In this document: piece by piece, positions 46,410-55,065 of the stretch
How the letters are laid out: the number at the start of each line of letters is the position of its first letter
How positions within the stretch are numbered: position 1 is the stretch's first letter
Source of the DNA: Betaproteobacteria bacterium
Lineage (GTDB): Bacteria; Pseudomonadota; Gammaproteobacteria; Burkholderiales; Casimicrobiaceae
Assembly: GCA_013298765.1 (NCBI GenBank)
Contig: JAAFJA010000001.1
Coordinates: forward strand, 372,001 to 436,000
DNA length: 64,000 nucleotides
Reading direction: 5' to 3'
Translations under genes and position numbers: made by a program
The notes under the pieces: model-generated
What the model saw: only the letters and a program-made list of their open reading frames with translations
Databases searched by the model: none
What the model was told of the DNA's origin: nothing

Positions 46410-48056
46410 ATGTCAATCCCCACACCCTCAGACGCCGTATCTTCCGCCGTAAGCAAGCGCCGCACTTTCGCGATCATCTCCCACCCCGACGCGGGTAAGA
46501 CGACGCTAACTGAGAAGCTCTTGCTGTTTTCGGGCGCGATTCACATTGCCGGTTCGGTGAAGGCGCGTAAAGCATCGCGCCACGCCACCTCCGACTGGAT
46601 GGAGATTGAGAAGCAGCGCGGGATCTCGGTGGCGTCCTCGGTGATGCAGATGAACTACCGCGATTGCGTGATCAATCTGCTTGACACACCGGGTCACCGC
46701 GATTTCTCGGAAGATACTTATCGAGTGTTGACTGCGGTCGATTCTGCGCTGATGGTGATTGATGCCGCAAACGGCGTGGAAGCGCAAACGAAGCGCTTGA
46801 TCGAGGTTTGCCGTCAACGCGACACGCCGATCATCACCTTCATCAACAAAATGGATCGCGAAGGCCGCGATCCGCTCACCTTGCTCGATGAAATCGAAAC
46901 GGAACTTGGGATGCCGTGCGTGCCGATGGCTTGGCCCGTTGGTCAAGGCAAACAGTTCGCCGGAATCGTCAACTTGCGCAAGCAAAACATGCGCGTGTTC
47001 GAGGCGGGCGAAGACAAAGTCGGTGAGGTCGAAGACATTTCGCTCTCAGAATCCGATGCACTGAAATCGCGTTTCGGTGACGATTTCACGCACGCGCTTG
47101 ACGGCATTGACCTCGTTTCCGGCGCAGCCCCCGCATTCAATCTCGAAGACTTTCTCGCGGCCAAGCAAACTCCTGTGTTCTTCGGCTCTGCGATTAACAA
47201 TTTCGGCGTGCAAGAGGTGCTGGACGCACTCGTTGATCTTGCGCCCACACCGCATCCGCGCTCTTCGACCAATAGCGACGGCAGCCTCACCACAATCGCG
47301 CCTGAGAGCGAAGGCTTCTCCGGTGTCGTCTTCAAAGTGCAAGCCAATATGGACCCGATGCATCGTGATCGCATCGCCTTCGTACGCGTTTGCTCGGGCA
47401 AGTACGAAAGCGGGATGAAGTTAAAAGTACAGCGCACCGCCAAAGAAATGCGCCCCACCAGCGTGGTGACTTTCATGTCGCAAAAGCGCGAAGCGGTAGA
47501 AGAAGCCTACGCGGGCGACATCATTGGTTTCACCATTCACGGAGGGGTGCAACTCGGCGACACGATCACCGACACCACAATCACGAAACCGATGCAATAC
47601 ACGGGCTTACCGTTCTTCGCGCCCGAACTCTTCCAAACCATTGAACTCATGAACCCGATGAAGAGCAAGCAACTGCAAGCGGGTTTGCAAGAGCTGGGTG
47701 AAGAAGGTGCGATTCAGGTGTTCAAACCACAGCTCGGTTCGCTGATGCTTTTAGGTGCCGTCGGCCAACTCCAATTTGAAGTCGTGCAACATCGTTTGCA
47801 AACCGAATACAAAGCCGAGATTCGCCTAAAGCCCTGCCAATTCGTCGGCGCGCGCTGGGTCACCTCTGACGATCCGGTCGAGTTCAAAAAGTTTTGCGAC
47901 TACAACGCAAGCAAACTCGCCACCGACGCGGCCGACACCCTCGCCTACATGCTCACCAGCGCCTACGACCTGCGCCTCACGCAAGAGCGCCATCCAAAAA
48001 TCCAATTCCATCCACTGCGCGAGCATGCGGGGTTGAAGTTGGCGGCGGCGGCGTAG
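46410..48056 (+). CDS. prfC: Peptide chain release factor 3
   Basis: GTPase that recycles RF1/RF2 from ribosomes (548 aa, typical 525-550). G1 is SHPDAGKTTLTEKLL, switch I GSVKARKASRHATSDWMEIEK, switch II DTPGHRDFSEDTYR and G4 NKMDREGRDP. Domains II and III follow. ATG 46410. Monocistronic by spacing. Confidence 0.97.
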   Translation: MSIPTPSDAVSSAVSKRRTFAIISHPDAGKTTLTEKLLLFSGAIHIAGSVKARKASRHATSDWMEIEKQRGISVASSVMQMNYRDCVINLLDTPGHRDFSEDTYRVLTAVDSALMVIDAANGVEAQTKRLIEVCRQRDTPIITFINKMDREGRDPLTLLDEIETELGMPCVPMAWPVGQGKQFAGIVNLRKQNMRVFEAGEDKVGEVEDISLSESDALKSRFGDDFTHALDGIDLVSGAAPAFNLEDFLAAKQTPVFFGSAINNFGVQEVLDALVDLAPTPHPRSSTNSDGSLTTIAPESEGFSGVVFKVQANMDPMHRDRIAFVRVCSGKYESGMKLKVQRTAKEMRPTSVVTFMSQKREAVEEAYAGDIIGFTIHGGVQLGDTITDTTITKPMQYTGLPFFAPELFQTIELMNPMKSKQLQAGLQELGEEGAIQVFKPQLGSLMLLGAVGQLQFEVVQHRLQTEYKAEIRLKPCQFVGARWVTSDDPVEFKKFCDYNASKLATDAADTLAYMLTSAYDLRLTQERHPKIQFHPLREHAGLKLAAAA

Positions 48057-48085
48057 TGCAAAGCGTCGCACAGGCGACGCAAATC

Positions 48086-48184
48086 TGTAGGTAACGGCTT
48101 GGAGTCGCTTTTGTAGGCGACGGCTTGACGTCTCTCTTTCCGTGTGTCCATCGCTCACAAGCGCGGTCAAGCCCGCGCCTACAA
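48086..48184. repeat. Repeat family B, copy 3
   Basis: Two degenerate left arms (CTGTAGGTAACGGCTTGG near 48086 and TGTAGGCGACGGCTTGACG near 48112) and one good right arm, GCGCGGTCAAGCCCGCGCCTAC, ending at 48182. It lies downstream of prfC. Confidence 0.7.
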
Positions 48185-48227
48185 GTGATCGTGGACATTA
48201 TTCAGCGCGACCGGTGTCGTCACTTGC

Positions 48228-48257
48228 GTTACTGTAACTTCAGTAATATAGTTACAG
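48228..48257. promoter_or_regulatory. Candidate PadR autoregulatory operator
   Basis: Nested dyads right before padR: CTGTAAC (48232-48238) pairs with GTTACAG (48251-48257) over 12 nt, and TTACTG-N6-CAGTAA overlaps it. A TAATAT hexamer at 48244-48249 could be the -10. The ATG follows one base after the dyad and no Shine-Dalgarno is seen, so the mRNA may be nearly leaderless. Confidence 0.5.
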
Positions 48258-48258
48258 C

Positions 48259-48750
48259 ATGACGCGTCTCCTAATCCTCTGGCTTCTTTCGGAAACGCCG
48301 CTACACGGCTACCGAATCAAGCGCATCCTTGAGGATGAGGCTTACAGCTTTTGGTTCTCAGTTGAGTTCACCTCGATTTATTCGGCGCTGCGCACGCTAG
48401 TGAAACTCGAATACGTGGAAGAGACCGGACTCGAACAAGACGGCGCGCGCCCAGAACGCATGGGCTATCGCATCACGCGCGCGGGTCGCGCGCACTTGCG
48501 CGAGTTGATCGCGAAGACGTGGGATGCGACACCGCTATTGGGTGATCCGTTTTCAATGGCGATTGCGGGGAAAGCGGAACTTCCACCTGCGTCGCTCGAA
48601 ACGCTCAAAGCGAATCGAATCGAAGCGCTCGAAGCACGCATCGCCGAATGCAAAACGCTACGCCGCGCCGCGCTCGACGAGGCGATGGTGGATCGCGCGC
48701 TCGCGATCATGAATGCGGAATTGAAATGGCTTAGGGATTGGCAACTGTAG
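48259..48750 (+). CDS. PadR-family transcriptional regulator
   Basis: A 163-aa PadR repressor. The winged helix is LLILWLLSETPLHGYRIKRILED...LVKLEYVEETG and the C-terminal helix pair contains EALEARIAECKTLRRAALDEAM. PadR proteins are small-ligand-responsive repressors that often control themselves. It is followed 14 nt later by a Nudix-like gene, so the two form an operon. Confidence 0.92.
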   Translation: MTRLLILWLLSETPLHGYRIKRILEDEAYSFWFSVEFTSIYSALRTLVKLEYVEETGLEQDGARPERMGYRITRAGRAHLRELIAKTWDATPLLGDPFSMAIAGKAELPPASLETLKANRIEALEARIAECKTLRRAALDEAMVDRALAIMNAELKWLRDWQL

Positions 48751-48764
48751 GAAAGGAATAAATC

Positions 48765-49148
48765 ATGAGCGAAGAAAAGAAACCCGACATTCAACTCACA
48801 TCAAATGTCGTGATCGTGAACGAAAAGAACGAAGTGCTCCTTACTCGTTACGATCCAGACGATGAGCGCTGGTGGATTCCCGGTGCGTCACTCGAGACTT
48901 ACGAGCATCCCGACGCTGCGGCCGCGCGAGCGCTCGCGGACGTTGGTCAGAGCGACAAACTCGCGGCGACAATGAAACACGTCGAATCATTTCGCGGGCG
49001 ACGCGGGTGGCATGTGATGTTCAATTACATCGTCGCCACAAACTCAAACGCGATCACCGGCGATTCATGCTGGTTTCCGTTGACAGCACTACCGCCAACC
49101 GCGCACGGTGAATGGGAGCGCTCGGTGATCGCTACATGCTCGAAGTAG
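48765..49148 (+). CDS. Nudix-fold protein with degenerate Nudix box
   Basis: A 127-aa Nudix-fold protein: NVVIVNEKNEVLLTRYDPDDERWWIPGASLE. The Nudix box is broken: GASLETYEHPDAAAARALADVG lacks the REUXEEXGU glutamates needed for metal-dependent hydrolysis. It is likely a binding or regulatory fold rather than an active pyrophosphatase. Co-transcribed with padR. Confidence 0.78.
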   Translation: MSEEKKPDIQLTSNVVIVNEKNEVLLTRYDPDDERWWIPGASLETYEHPDAAAARALADVGQSDKLAATMKHVESFRGRRGWHVMFNYIVATNSNAITGDSCWFPLTALPPTAHGEWERSVIATCSK

Positions 49149-49204
49149 CTATTCGCAGCAATACAACAAAACGCGCTTAGTCCAACATTAATTGGGGCTT
49201 GACG

Positions 49205-50074
49205 CTACTTTTGCTTTGTATTGACAACGAGGTAAATTCCAGCCAATGTCACAATCATACCGGCGATAACGTTCCAGGTTAGTCGCTCATCGAACAAGAG
49301 CCACGCCATGAGCGCAGTCAGCGCGGGAACGATGTACATGGTACTCGTGAGCTTCGTGATTGAGCCGCTCCGTAGCAGGTAGAACATGAGCGAGATGCCC
49401 ATGCCCGAGAGCACGAACACGCTCCAAATCATCGCGATGATCACATCGCTCGTCCAGCGTACGGAAAACGATTCGAACGCGAATGCAAACGGTAGCGTTG
49501 CGAGAAACGACGCTGCGAATTGAATCACCTGGCCGCTACGAAGGTCGAAGTGCGGCACAAAGCGCTTTTGGTAGATCACCCCGAGTGTATTGCCGACGAG
49601 CGCCATCACACACAAAAGCGTGGGGATCAGCAAAAAATTCGCTGTGAGAAGCTTCGAGGCGAGCACAATGACGACGCCGAAGAAGCCAATCACGATGCCG
49701 ATCACCTGGCGTTTAGAAATCGCCTCATGCGTCAAGAAAAACAAACACGCGGTGAGAACGGGTTGAAGGTTCACAATCAACGCTGAGAGCCCGGCGGACA
49801 AACCCATACGAATCGCAACCCAAACGCCGCCCAAGTAAATCGCCTGAATCATCACGCCCGCAATTGCAATGTGAATTGCGTCTCGTGCGCTCGGCCACTT
49901 CGCGCGCGCAACGAGCGCGAGCACGAGCATGAGCACCACGACGCCCGCGTAGCGAAACACAAGAAACGAGAGCGCTTCTGCGTCTTTCGCTGCCAGTTTG
50001 GCAACAACGTAACCCGAGGCCCAAATGAAAATGAACGCCGGAATGGCAAGGCGAGACAGCGACGAAGATTGCAT
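49205..50074 (-). CDS. EamA/DMT-family transporter
   Basis: A 289-aa inner-membrane protein with ten predicted helices in two EamA repeats (residues about 8-135 and 150-285). The opening is FIFIWASGYVVAKLAAKDAEALSF and the second repeat contains FDERLTWNVIAGMIVTLAGIYLV. Substrate is not predictable; family members export amino acids or other metabolites. Confidence 0.9.
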   Translation of the reverse strand: MQSSSLSRLAIPAFIFIWASGYVVAKLAAKDAEALSFLVFRYAGVVVLMLVLALVARAKWPSARDAIHIAIAGVMIQAIYLGGVWVAIRMGLSAGLSALIVNLQPVLTACLFFLTHEAISKRQVIGIVIGFFGVVIVLASKLLTANFLLIPTLLCVMALVGNTLGVIYQKRFVPHFDLRSGQVIQFAASFLATLPFAFAFESFSVRWTSDVIIAMIWSVFVLSGMGISLMFYLLRSGSITKLTSTMYIVPALTALMAWLLFDERLTWNVIAGMIVTLAGIYLVVNTKQK

Positions 50075-50217
50075 GGCTCAAGTTTAGCGAGCGCGCTATC
50101 CCAAGAGGCACGGTCCCCGCGACTCATCCACGGTGCCACGCCTTCGACTCTCTCGCTCTGCTCAACGATTGCGCGTCGTTTACTCCGACACACCACATGT
50201 TCGACGAACTTTTGAAA

Positions 50218-50247
50218 CAAAAAAGCCCGCAAAAGCGGGCTTTTTTT
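50218..50247. terminator. Bidirectional rho-independent terminator
   Basis: GCCCGC-AAAA-GCGGGC stem at 50225-50240 with seven A before and seven T after, so it works on both strands. It ends the coiled-coil gene transcript (minus), whose stop is 48 nt away. Confidence 0.88.
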
Positions 50248-50294
50248 GAGCCGGGGAATAAGCCCCAGTCTGAACGTACTGCGCCTAGGCGAAG

Positions 50295-50999
50295 CTACAT
50301 ACCCAGTTCTTTCTTAATCGCGATTTCGTCTTCCTCACGGAAGCGACGATTTCCACACTGTTCGCGCCATTCTTCAACGCGATTCTGGATTGGCTCGACG
50401 CGATCATTGAGCACCTTGCTGCGCTCATTAATCCCGCCGACTTTTGCGTTGAGCGCATCTACACGATCACGAAGCGCTTGTTGCGCCGAATTGAACTTAG
50501 CAACTTCTTCCTCGTGAACACGGTTGCGATCCACCAGCTTCAAACGCTCTGCCTCATACGCCGCACGATCCGGATCCGTTTTCGCGTTGGCAGCGATTGT
50601 TTTCAGCTCCTCCATGCGATTCACGATACCGTTTCGTTCGGCGCTGAGTGCGGCGGTACGAGTTCGGCTTTCGTCGTTGGCTTTTGCGATCGCAGCTTGC
50701 TCTGTCTTGATCGCGTCGTAATCCGCGGTGAACGCGGCTTGATCTTTCTTGAGCGCTGCCGCCTCGGCGTCATTGTTCTTGCGCGTTTGCAAGCAGGCAC
50801 GAAGTTCATCCTTGGTCATCACGCGGTCGCGACGTGGCGGCGCCTCCTCAGTAGTGGCAGCTTTCGCGGGGACGGCCTTTTTCGCAGCAGCGGGCGGGGT
50901 TGCAGGCTTTTTTGTGGGGGCCGGTTGTTGCGCCGACACATGGGTTGCGGCAAGTACAGCCACTAGCGCGAAGGGGATGATCTTGAGCACTGTTTTCAT
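50295..50999 (-). CDS. Exported coiled-coil protein of unknown function
   Basis: A 234-aa protein. Signal peptide (LKIIPFALVAVLAATHVSA, cut near residue 24), then an Ala/Lys/Pro linker (PAAAKKAVPAKAA), then a long heptad-rich helix from about 70 to 215 with many Ala, Glu and Arg. Two Cys (ACLQTRK, EQCGNRR) bracket the coiled coil. Not recognised as a named family. Likely periplasmic. Start ATG 50999; longer frames are spurious. Confidence 0.75.
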   Translation of the reverse strand: MKTVLKIIPFALVAVLAATHVSAQQPAPTKKPATPPAAAKKAVPAKAATTEEAPPRRDRVMTKDELRACLQTRKNNDAEAAALKKDQAAFTADYDAIKTEQAAIAKANDESRTRTAALSAERNGIVNRMEELKTIAANAKTDPDRAAYEAERLKLVDRNRVHEEEVAKFNSAQQALRDRVDALNAKVGGINERSKVLNDRVEPIQNRVEEWREQCGNRRFREEDEIAIKKELGM

Positions 51000-51109
51000 A
51001 AGCAAGAATCGATTAGTCCGGTACGGCAATGGGTCAAAGCGCACAGAATTGCAGGGCCGGGAGTCGCTTGCGCGTGGATACAACGCGCAGAACGAAGAAC
51101 TCACAAGCA

Positions 51110-51130
51110 ACTGGCGGAGGGTCGGGGATT
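51110..51130 (-). repeat. 21-bp duplicate of the tRNA-Ser 3' end
   Basis: These 21 bases match 51282-51302 exactly, the CCA end and part of the T arm of tRNA-Ser plus 2 flanking bases. The copies are direct repeats 172 bp apart, as left by integration at a tRNA 3' end or by a local duplication. No integrase is nearby. Confidence 0.7.
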
Positions 51131-51283
51131 GTTCGGCATTCGCTCAACGCTCATGTCCTCACCCTTCACTTACGTTCAGGGCCGCCGTTTCCGGCGTCGT
51201 TTCGCGCTTCGCGCTACACCGAACCCCTTCGGGGTCTCATCCCCGAAGCGCTCTCCGACATTCCGTTCTACCAAAAATAACAC

Positions 51284-51374
51284 TGGCGGAGGGTCGGGGA
51301 TTCGAACCCCGGTTAGGCTATTAACCTAAACACGCTTTCCAGGCGTGCGACTTAAACCACTCATCCAACCCTCC
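51284..51374 (-). tRNA. tRNA-Ser (anticodon GGA)
   Basis: A 91-nt class II tRNA on the minus strand: GGAGGGT/ACCCTCC acceptor, anticodon arm CACGC-CTGGAAA-GCGTG (GGA), a long variable arm, a GGTTCGAATCC T arm, and encoded CCA. A TAAAAT hexamer lies 15-20 nt upstream, but no clear -35 is visible. Confidence 0.97.
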
Positions 51375-51520
51375 GAGCGGAATCCGAGATTTTAGCCGAG
51401 TTTTGCTACCCATTTGCGGGCGGGTGCTTGCACTCGAATGCGTCGACGTACCCGCCTTTCAGCGCGCGGCACAATCGGGCACCGATTCGCGCGCAAGCGT
51501 GCTCCCACAAGGCAGTCCGG

Positions 51521-52291
51521 CTAGGGCTGAAGGAACCCATTTTGGCGATAGGTCACGACCAACGTGTCTCGCTCAGGATTCGGGCCCGACGCTTTGAACG
51601 GCGTGGTCGCGTGCACCACGCGGTTATCGTCAAGCAGCATCGCCGTCCAGGGCTCATGCAGCATGAATTCCGAGAGGAGCTTACCGTCGTTGTCGTAAAT
51701 CGTAGTGACGGCCCCCTCGATGTCGCGACGCCCGAGCATGAGGAGCAACACGTAGTCAACGCCGTCGCGGTGCGCGCCCTCGGGCGTGGGTCGTCCCTCG
51801 CCGCTACGCGCGTCGATGCGAAACTGGTGGCTTTCCACGAACCAGCTGGCTGGCGGCGGTTCGGTCGCCTCGCGAAACACCGCACCGAACTGCGTGACCA
51901 CTGTGCGATAAAGCGGGTTTGATGCGGTGGACGGTTTAACCTCTGCGAAGGTACGAAACACGCCGCCGTGAAGTTTGTTATAGGCCTTGGGTTGCCAATG
52001 CGGGCGGTACGGCTCGTCGATCCATCGCGGCGTGACGTTGTAATTCAATCGAAGCGACGCGTGACGGCGGAAGCGATACTTGCCGCCGTCCGCAAGAAAT
52101 TCGTCAGTCGGAAGATCGTTCCAGCTCTCAAGAAGCTCAGCGCGCGCTAACGCATCCGTGTGCGCCATACTCAAGAGCGCGGACACATCGTCCGTCGATA
52201 GAATCGCAAAGCCATCCGCATGTAGTTTTTTCGCTACCCGTGCTACTTCGGATTTTGTCGACACCTCAACTGCGCTTCGCGCTTCCATCAT
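51521..52291 (-). CDS. 2-oxoglutarate/Fe(II) dioxygenase-family protein
   Basis: A 256-aa protein of the 2OG-Fe_Oxy_2 type (BsmA-like). HRDGVDYVLLLMLGR supplies the His-x-Asp pair, VHATTPF the second His, and RDTLVVTYRQNG the 2OG-binding Arg; MLHEPWTAMLLDDNR precedes the second His. This group contains free amino acid hydroxylases, but the substrate here is unknown. Start ATG 52291; it overlaps the pdxJ start codon on the other strand. Confidence 0.85.
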   Translation of the reverse strand: MMEARSAVEVSTKSEVARVAKKLHADGFAILSTDDVSALLSMAHTDALARAELLESWNDLPTDEFLADGGKYRFRRHASLRLNYNVTPRWIDEPYRPHWQPKAYNKLHGGVFRTFAEVKPSTASNPLYRTVVTQFGAVFREATEPPPASWFVESHQFRIDARSGEGRPTPEGAHRDGVDYVLLLMLGRRDIEGAVTTIYDNDGKLLSEFMLHEPWTAMLLDDNRVVHATTPFKASGPNPERDTLVVTYRQNGFLQP

Positions 52292-53021
52292 GCCCACGTT
52301 ACTCTCGGTGAATGTGAATCGAATCGCGCTTCTGCGCAACAGCCGCGATCACGGCTGGACGCCGGACCTATTCGCGCTTTCACGGCTGATTCTAGAGGCG
52401 GGTGCGCACGGCATCACTATTCATCCGCGCCCTGACGAGCGTCATATTCGCGCCAGTGACGTTTCACCGCTGGCAAAACTGGTTGCGGAGTTTCCCAACG
52501 CTGAGTTCAACATCGAAGGCAACCCAGAGCACAATTTACTTCCGCTCATCGCCGCCAATCGCCCGCAGCAAGCCACGTTCGTGCCCGACAGTACGACGCA
52601 GAAAACCTCCGATCACGGCTATTCGCCGGAGCACGCGAAGCGAATTTCACCTCTTATCGCGGAGGCAAAAAAGTCAGCGAAACGCGTCTCAATCTTCGTC
52701 GATGCCGATTTCGCATCGATTGACGCCGCGAAGGCCGCGGGCGCGGATCGAATCGAGCTCTACACCGAGCCGTTCGCTGAATCGCTGCACAACGGCACGT
52801 TCGAACAAACTCTCAAGCAGTTCGCCGATGCGGCGAAGCACGCTCGATCCATTGGCTTGGGCGTAAACGCTGGCCACGATCTGAATTTAGAAAATTTGCC
52901 GCCGTTCGTGCGCGCCGTGCAGCCCGATGAAGTCTCGATTGGACATGCACTGATTGCAGATGCTTTAACGTTTGGGATGGCTGAAACGGTGCAGCGTTAT
53001 TCAGAGGCAGTGAAGTGGTAG
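52290..53021 (+). CDS. pdxJ: Pyridoxine 5'-phosphate synthase
   Basis: Vitamin B6 enzyme (243 aa) that condenses 3-amino-1-hydroxyacetone phosphate with deoxyxylulose 5-phosphate. SVNVNRIALLRNSR, the phosphate-binding ITIHPRPDERHIRASD, VSIFVDAD and GLGVNAGHDLNLENL match PdxJ. The start is ATG 52290 by family alignment. No ribosome site precedes it, and the ATG overlaps a divergent ATG, so expression signals lie inside the neighbour gene. Confidence 0.93.
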   Translation: MPTLLSVNVNRIALLRNSRDHGWTPDLFALSRLILEAGAHGITIHPRPDERHIRASDVSPLAKLVAEFPNAEFNIEGNPEHNLLPLIAANRPQQATFVPDSTTQKTSDHGYSPEHAKRISPLIAEAKKSAKRVSIFVDADFASIDAAKAAGADRIELYTEPFAESLHNGTFEQTLKQFADAAKHARSIGLGVNAGHDLNLENLPPFVRAVQPDEVSIGHALIADALTFGMAETVQRYSEAVKW

Positions 53022-53032
53022 TTGCTTTGACT

Positions 53033-53153
53033 TGTAGGAGCGGCTGCGCCGCGATCCTCACATCTAGGTGTGAGGACGTTACGCATGGTCACGCCACCAA
53101 CAACAAGCACGTGTCTTCACAATACCAAGAGATCACGGCAAAGCCGCTCCTAC
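53033..53153. repeat. Repeat family B-like pair between pdxJ and pdxA
   Basis: Inverted arms 53033-53056 (GTAGGAGCGGCTGCGCCGCG...) and 53131-53153 (...GGCAAAGCCGCTCCTAC) flank 74 bp that include a small dyad CCTCACA/TGTGAGG. It is a variant sequence of the GTAGG...CCTAC type. Confidence 0.7.
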
Positions 53154-53166
53154 AGGGTGAACCACG

Positions 53167-53202
53167 ATGAGCCGCTTCGCTCTCACGGAATTAGGATCGT
53201 GA
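53167..53202 (+). repeat. Duplicated pdxA start: 11-codon mini-ORF
   Basis: ATG AGC CGC TTC GCT CTC ACG encodes MSRFALT and then runs to a TGA (53200-53202) that overlaps the pdxA GTG. The pdxA start GTG AAC CGC TTC GCT CTC ACG repeats the same bases 32 nt later. This looks like a local duplication of the gene's first seven codons. Confidence 0.6.
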
Positions 53203-54158
53203 ACCGCTTCGCTCTCACGATGGGCGACCCCGCGGGCGTCGGACCCGAGGTCATCGTAGACGCGCTTTGCTCGCTCGAAGAAGAACTCGCAAACGAAGTC
53301 GTTGTCTTCGGTGAGCGTGCGATTCTTGAGCGGGCTCAAGCGATGTGTGCACACCCACGCGCGAGGGCGCTGGGCCTCAACATCGTCGAAACGTCGAGCG
53401 GCACGAAGTTCGAGCCCGGCGTCGCGAGCGCGGCGAGCGGCCACGCAGCGATTGCCGCCATCGAAGCAGCAACACGCGCTTGCAGCGAAGGGGCGTATTC
53501 GGCGTTGATCACAGCGCCGATCAATAAGACGGCGCTCAAACTCGCAGGATCGCCCTTCCCCGGACACACTGAAATGCTCGCCGCACTTTGTGGTGTACCC
53601 CATGTTGCGATGATGTTCACGTCAGAGCGCTTGAATGTGATTCTGGTAACGATTCATCAATCACTGCGCGAGGCGATTGCGGGGATTTCGATTGAGAGCG
53701 TCACGCGGGCGATCAAGTTTGCTCACAACGCAAATCGCGAGCTAGGTTGCGCGGGCCGTTCGCCACGGATCGCCGTAGCAGGACTCAACCCCCACGCGAG
53801 CGAGGACGGATTGTTTGGCCACGAGGAAGCAGAATTCATTTCGCCAGCAATTGCCGCGTGCAGAACGACAGGAATCGACGTAAGCGGCCCTTACCCGCCG
53901 GACACGATTTTCATGCGGGCCGTTGACCGAGGCGATGGGGGCGAGTTCGACATCGTGGTGGCGATGACGCACGATCACGGCCTGATACCCGTCAAGCTCG
54001 ATGGCATTGAACGCGCAGTGAACATCACACTTGGCCTGCCATTCCTGCGCGCGAGCGTTGATCACGGCACCGCGTATGACATCGCCTGGCAAGGCAAAGC
54101 CTCCAGCGAGAACTTGCAATACGTATTGCGCTGGGCGCGGCGAACCCTTCTGAGCTAG
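53199..54158 (+). CDS. pdxA: 4-hydroxythreonine-4-phosphate dehydrogenase
   Basis: Vitamin B6 enzyme (319 aa) that oxidises 4-phosphohydroxy-L-threonine; its product feeds PdxJ. MGDPAGVGPEV, FPGHTEMLAAL with a metal-binding His, GLNPHASEDG, SGPYPPDTIF and THDHGLIPVKLDG are PdxA signatures. The GTG at 53199 has TAGGA upstream and aligns with the family; a longer frame upstream crosses repeat B4. Same strand and pathway as pdxJ. Confidence 0.95.
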   Translation: MNRFALTMGDPAGVGPEVIVDALCSLEEELANEVVVFGERAILERAQAMCAHPRARALGLNIVETSSGTKFEPGVASAASGHAAIAAIEAATRACSEGAYSALITAPINKTALKLAGSPFPGHTEMLAALCGVPHVAMMFTSERLNVILVTIHQSLREAIAGISIESVTRAIKFAHNANRELGCAGRSPRIAVAGLNPHASEDGLFGHEEAEFISPAIAACRTTGIDVSGPYPPDTIFMRAVDRGDGGEFDIVVAMTHDHGLIPVKLDGIERAVNITLGLPFLRASVDHGTAYDIAWQGKASSENLQYVLRWARRTLLS

Positions 54159-54247
54159 TGCGTCGATCGGCGCATATGCACTTTTTATATATTGCGTATT
54201 CCGTTTCGAAACGTTAGCAACAGAAGCACGCTGCCTAGCATGGCAGC

Positions 54248-55045
54248 ATGTTTGAAGGCACTTCCCTCCTCCTGCTTCCAGCAATCGGTTTTCTGACCGG
54301 ACTTGTGGTCGGGCTCACTGGCGTGGGTGGTGGTTCGTTGATGACACCCATGCTGATTGGCATTGTCGGTGTGCCACCCGCGATTGCTGTGGGCACTGAC
54401 TTGCTGTTCGCGGCAATCACCAAGTCGTTTGGTGGATGGTCGCACTGGCGCTCGGGCCATGTGGTGAAGTCTCTTTTCTGGCGGCTCGTCGTAAGTAGCG
54501 TGATCGGAGCTTCGTGCTTCTTTGCTTGGCTTCACTTCGCAAAGCCCAATGTCGCGCAACTCAATCAAACCATTCGCGTCTCGCTCGGTGTCGCGGTTTT
54601 GGTTACTGCACTCGCCTTGATCATTCGACCTTGGCTCATGAAATGGCGCATGCGCTTTGCAAGCGAACATGCGAACGAAGGCGCAGCACCCGCAGCCATC
54701 GCAACGCTGACTCTTGGTTTCATCATCGGTGCACTTGTCGCTGTGTCTTCCATTGGCGCGGGGGCCATCGGCGTGACTGCATTGATGCTCTTATTTCCGT
54801 TGTTGCCGCTGAAGCAGATCGTCGGGACGGACGTCGCCTATGCCGTGCCGCTCACGTTCCTCGCTGGAGCTGCACACGCGGGGTTTGGCAATTTGAATAT
54901 TTCTCTCTTGCTCGCACTTCTTGTCGGATCGATTCCGGGAATCTTACTTGGCGCAAAACTCTGTGTGCGGGTGCCAGAGGTTGCAACTCGCGGTCTGCTG
55001 ATCTTGATGCTCACCCTCGCTGGCTGGAAACTCACCTATCATTGA
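54248..55045 (+). CDS. TSUP-family (TauE/SafE) sulfite/anion exporter
   Basis: A 265-aa inner-membrane permease with about eight helices and two TauE/SafE repeats: LPAIGFLTGLVVGLTGVGGGSLMTPML and LGFIIGALVAVSSIGAGAIGVTALMLLFPL. The GTGGG / GxGxG loops are typical. It sits just before cysHDN, which supports a role in sulfite, sulfate or related anion flux. Direction is not shown. Confidence 0.88.
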   Translation: MFEGTSLLLLPAIGFLTGLVVGLTGVGGGSLMTPMLIGIVGVPPAIAVGTDLLFAAITKSFGGWSHWRSGHVVKSLFWRLVVSSVIGASCFFAWLHFAKPNVAQLNQTIRVSLGVAVLVTALALIIRPWLMKWRMRFASEHANEGAAPAAIATLTLGFIIGALVAVSSIGAGAIGVTALMLLFPLLPLKQIVGTDVAYAVPLTFLAGAAHAGFGNLNISLLLALLVGSIPGILLGAKLCVRVPEVATRGLLILMLTLAGWKLTYH

Positions 55046-55065
55046 ACACGTATCAACTAGACACG

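Noticed and set aside
50749-51324. 191-codon plus-strand frame ending near tRNA-Ser
   Set aside because: It runs antisense to the coiled-coil gene and reads through the tRNA complement, giving the common artefact peptide AEGRGFEPRLGY.
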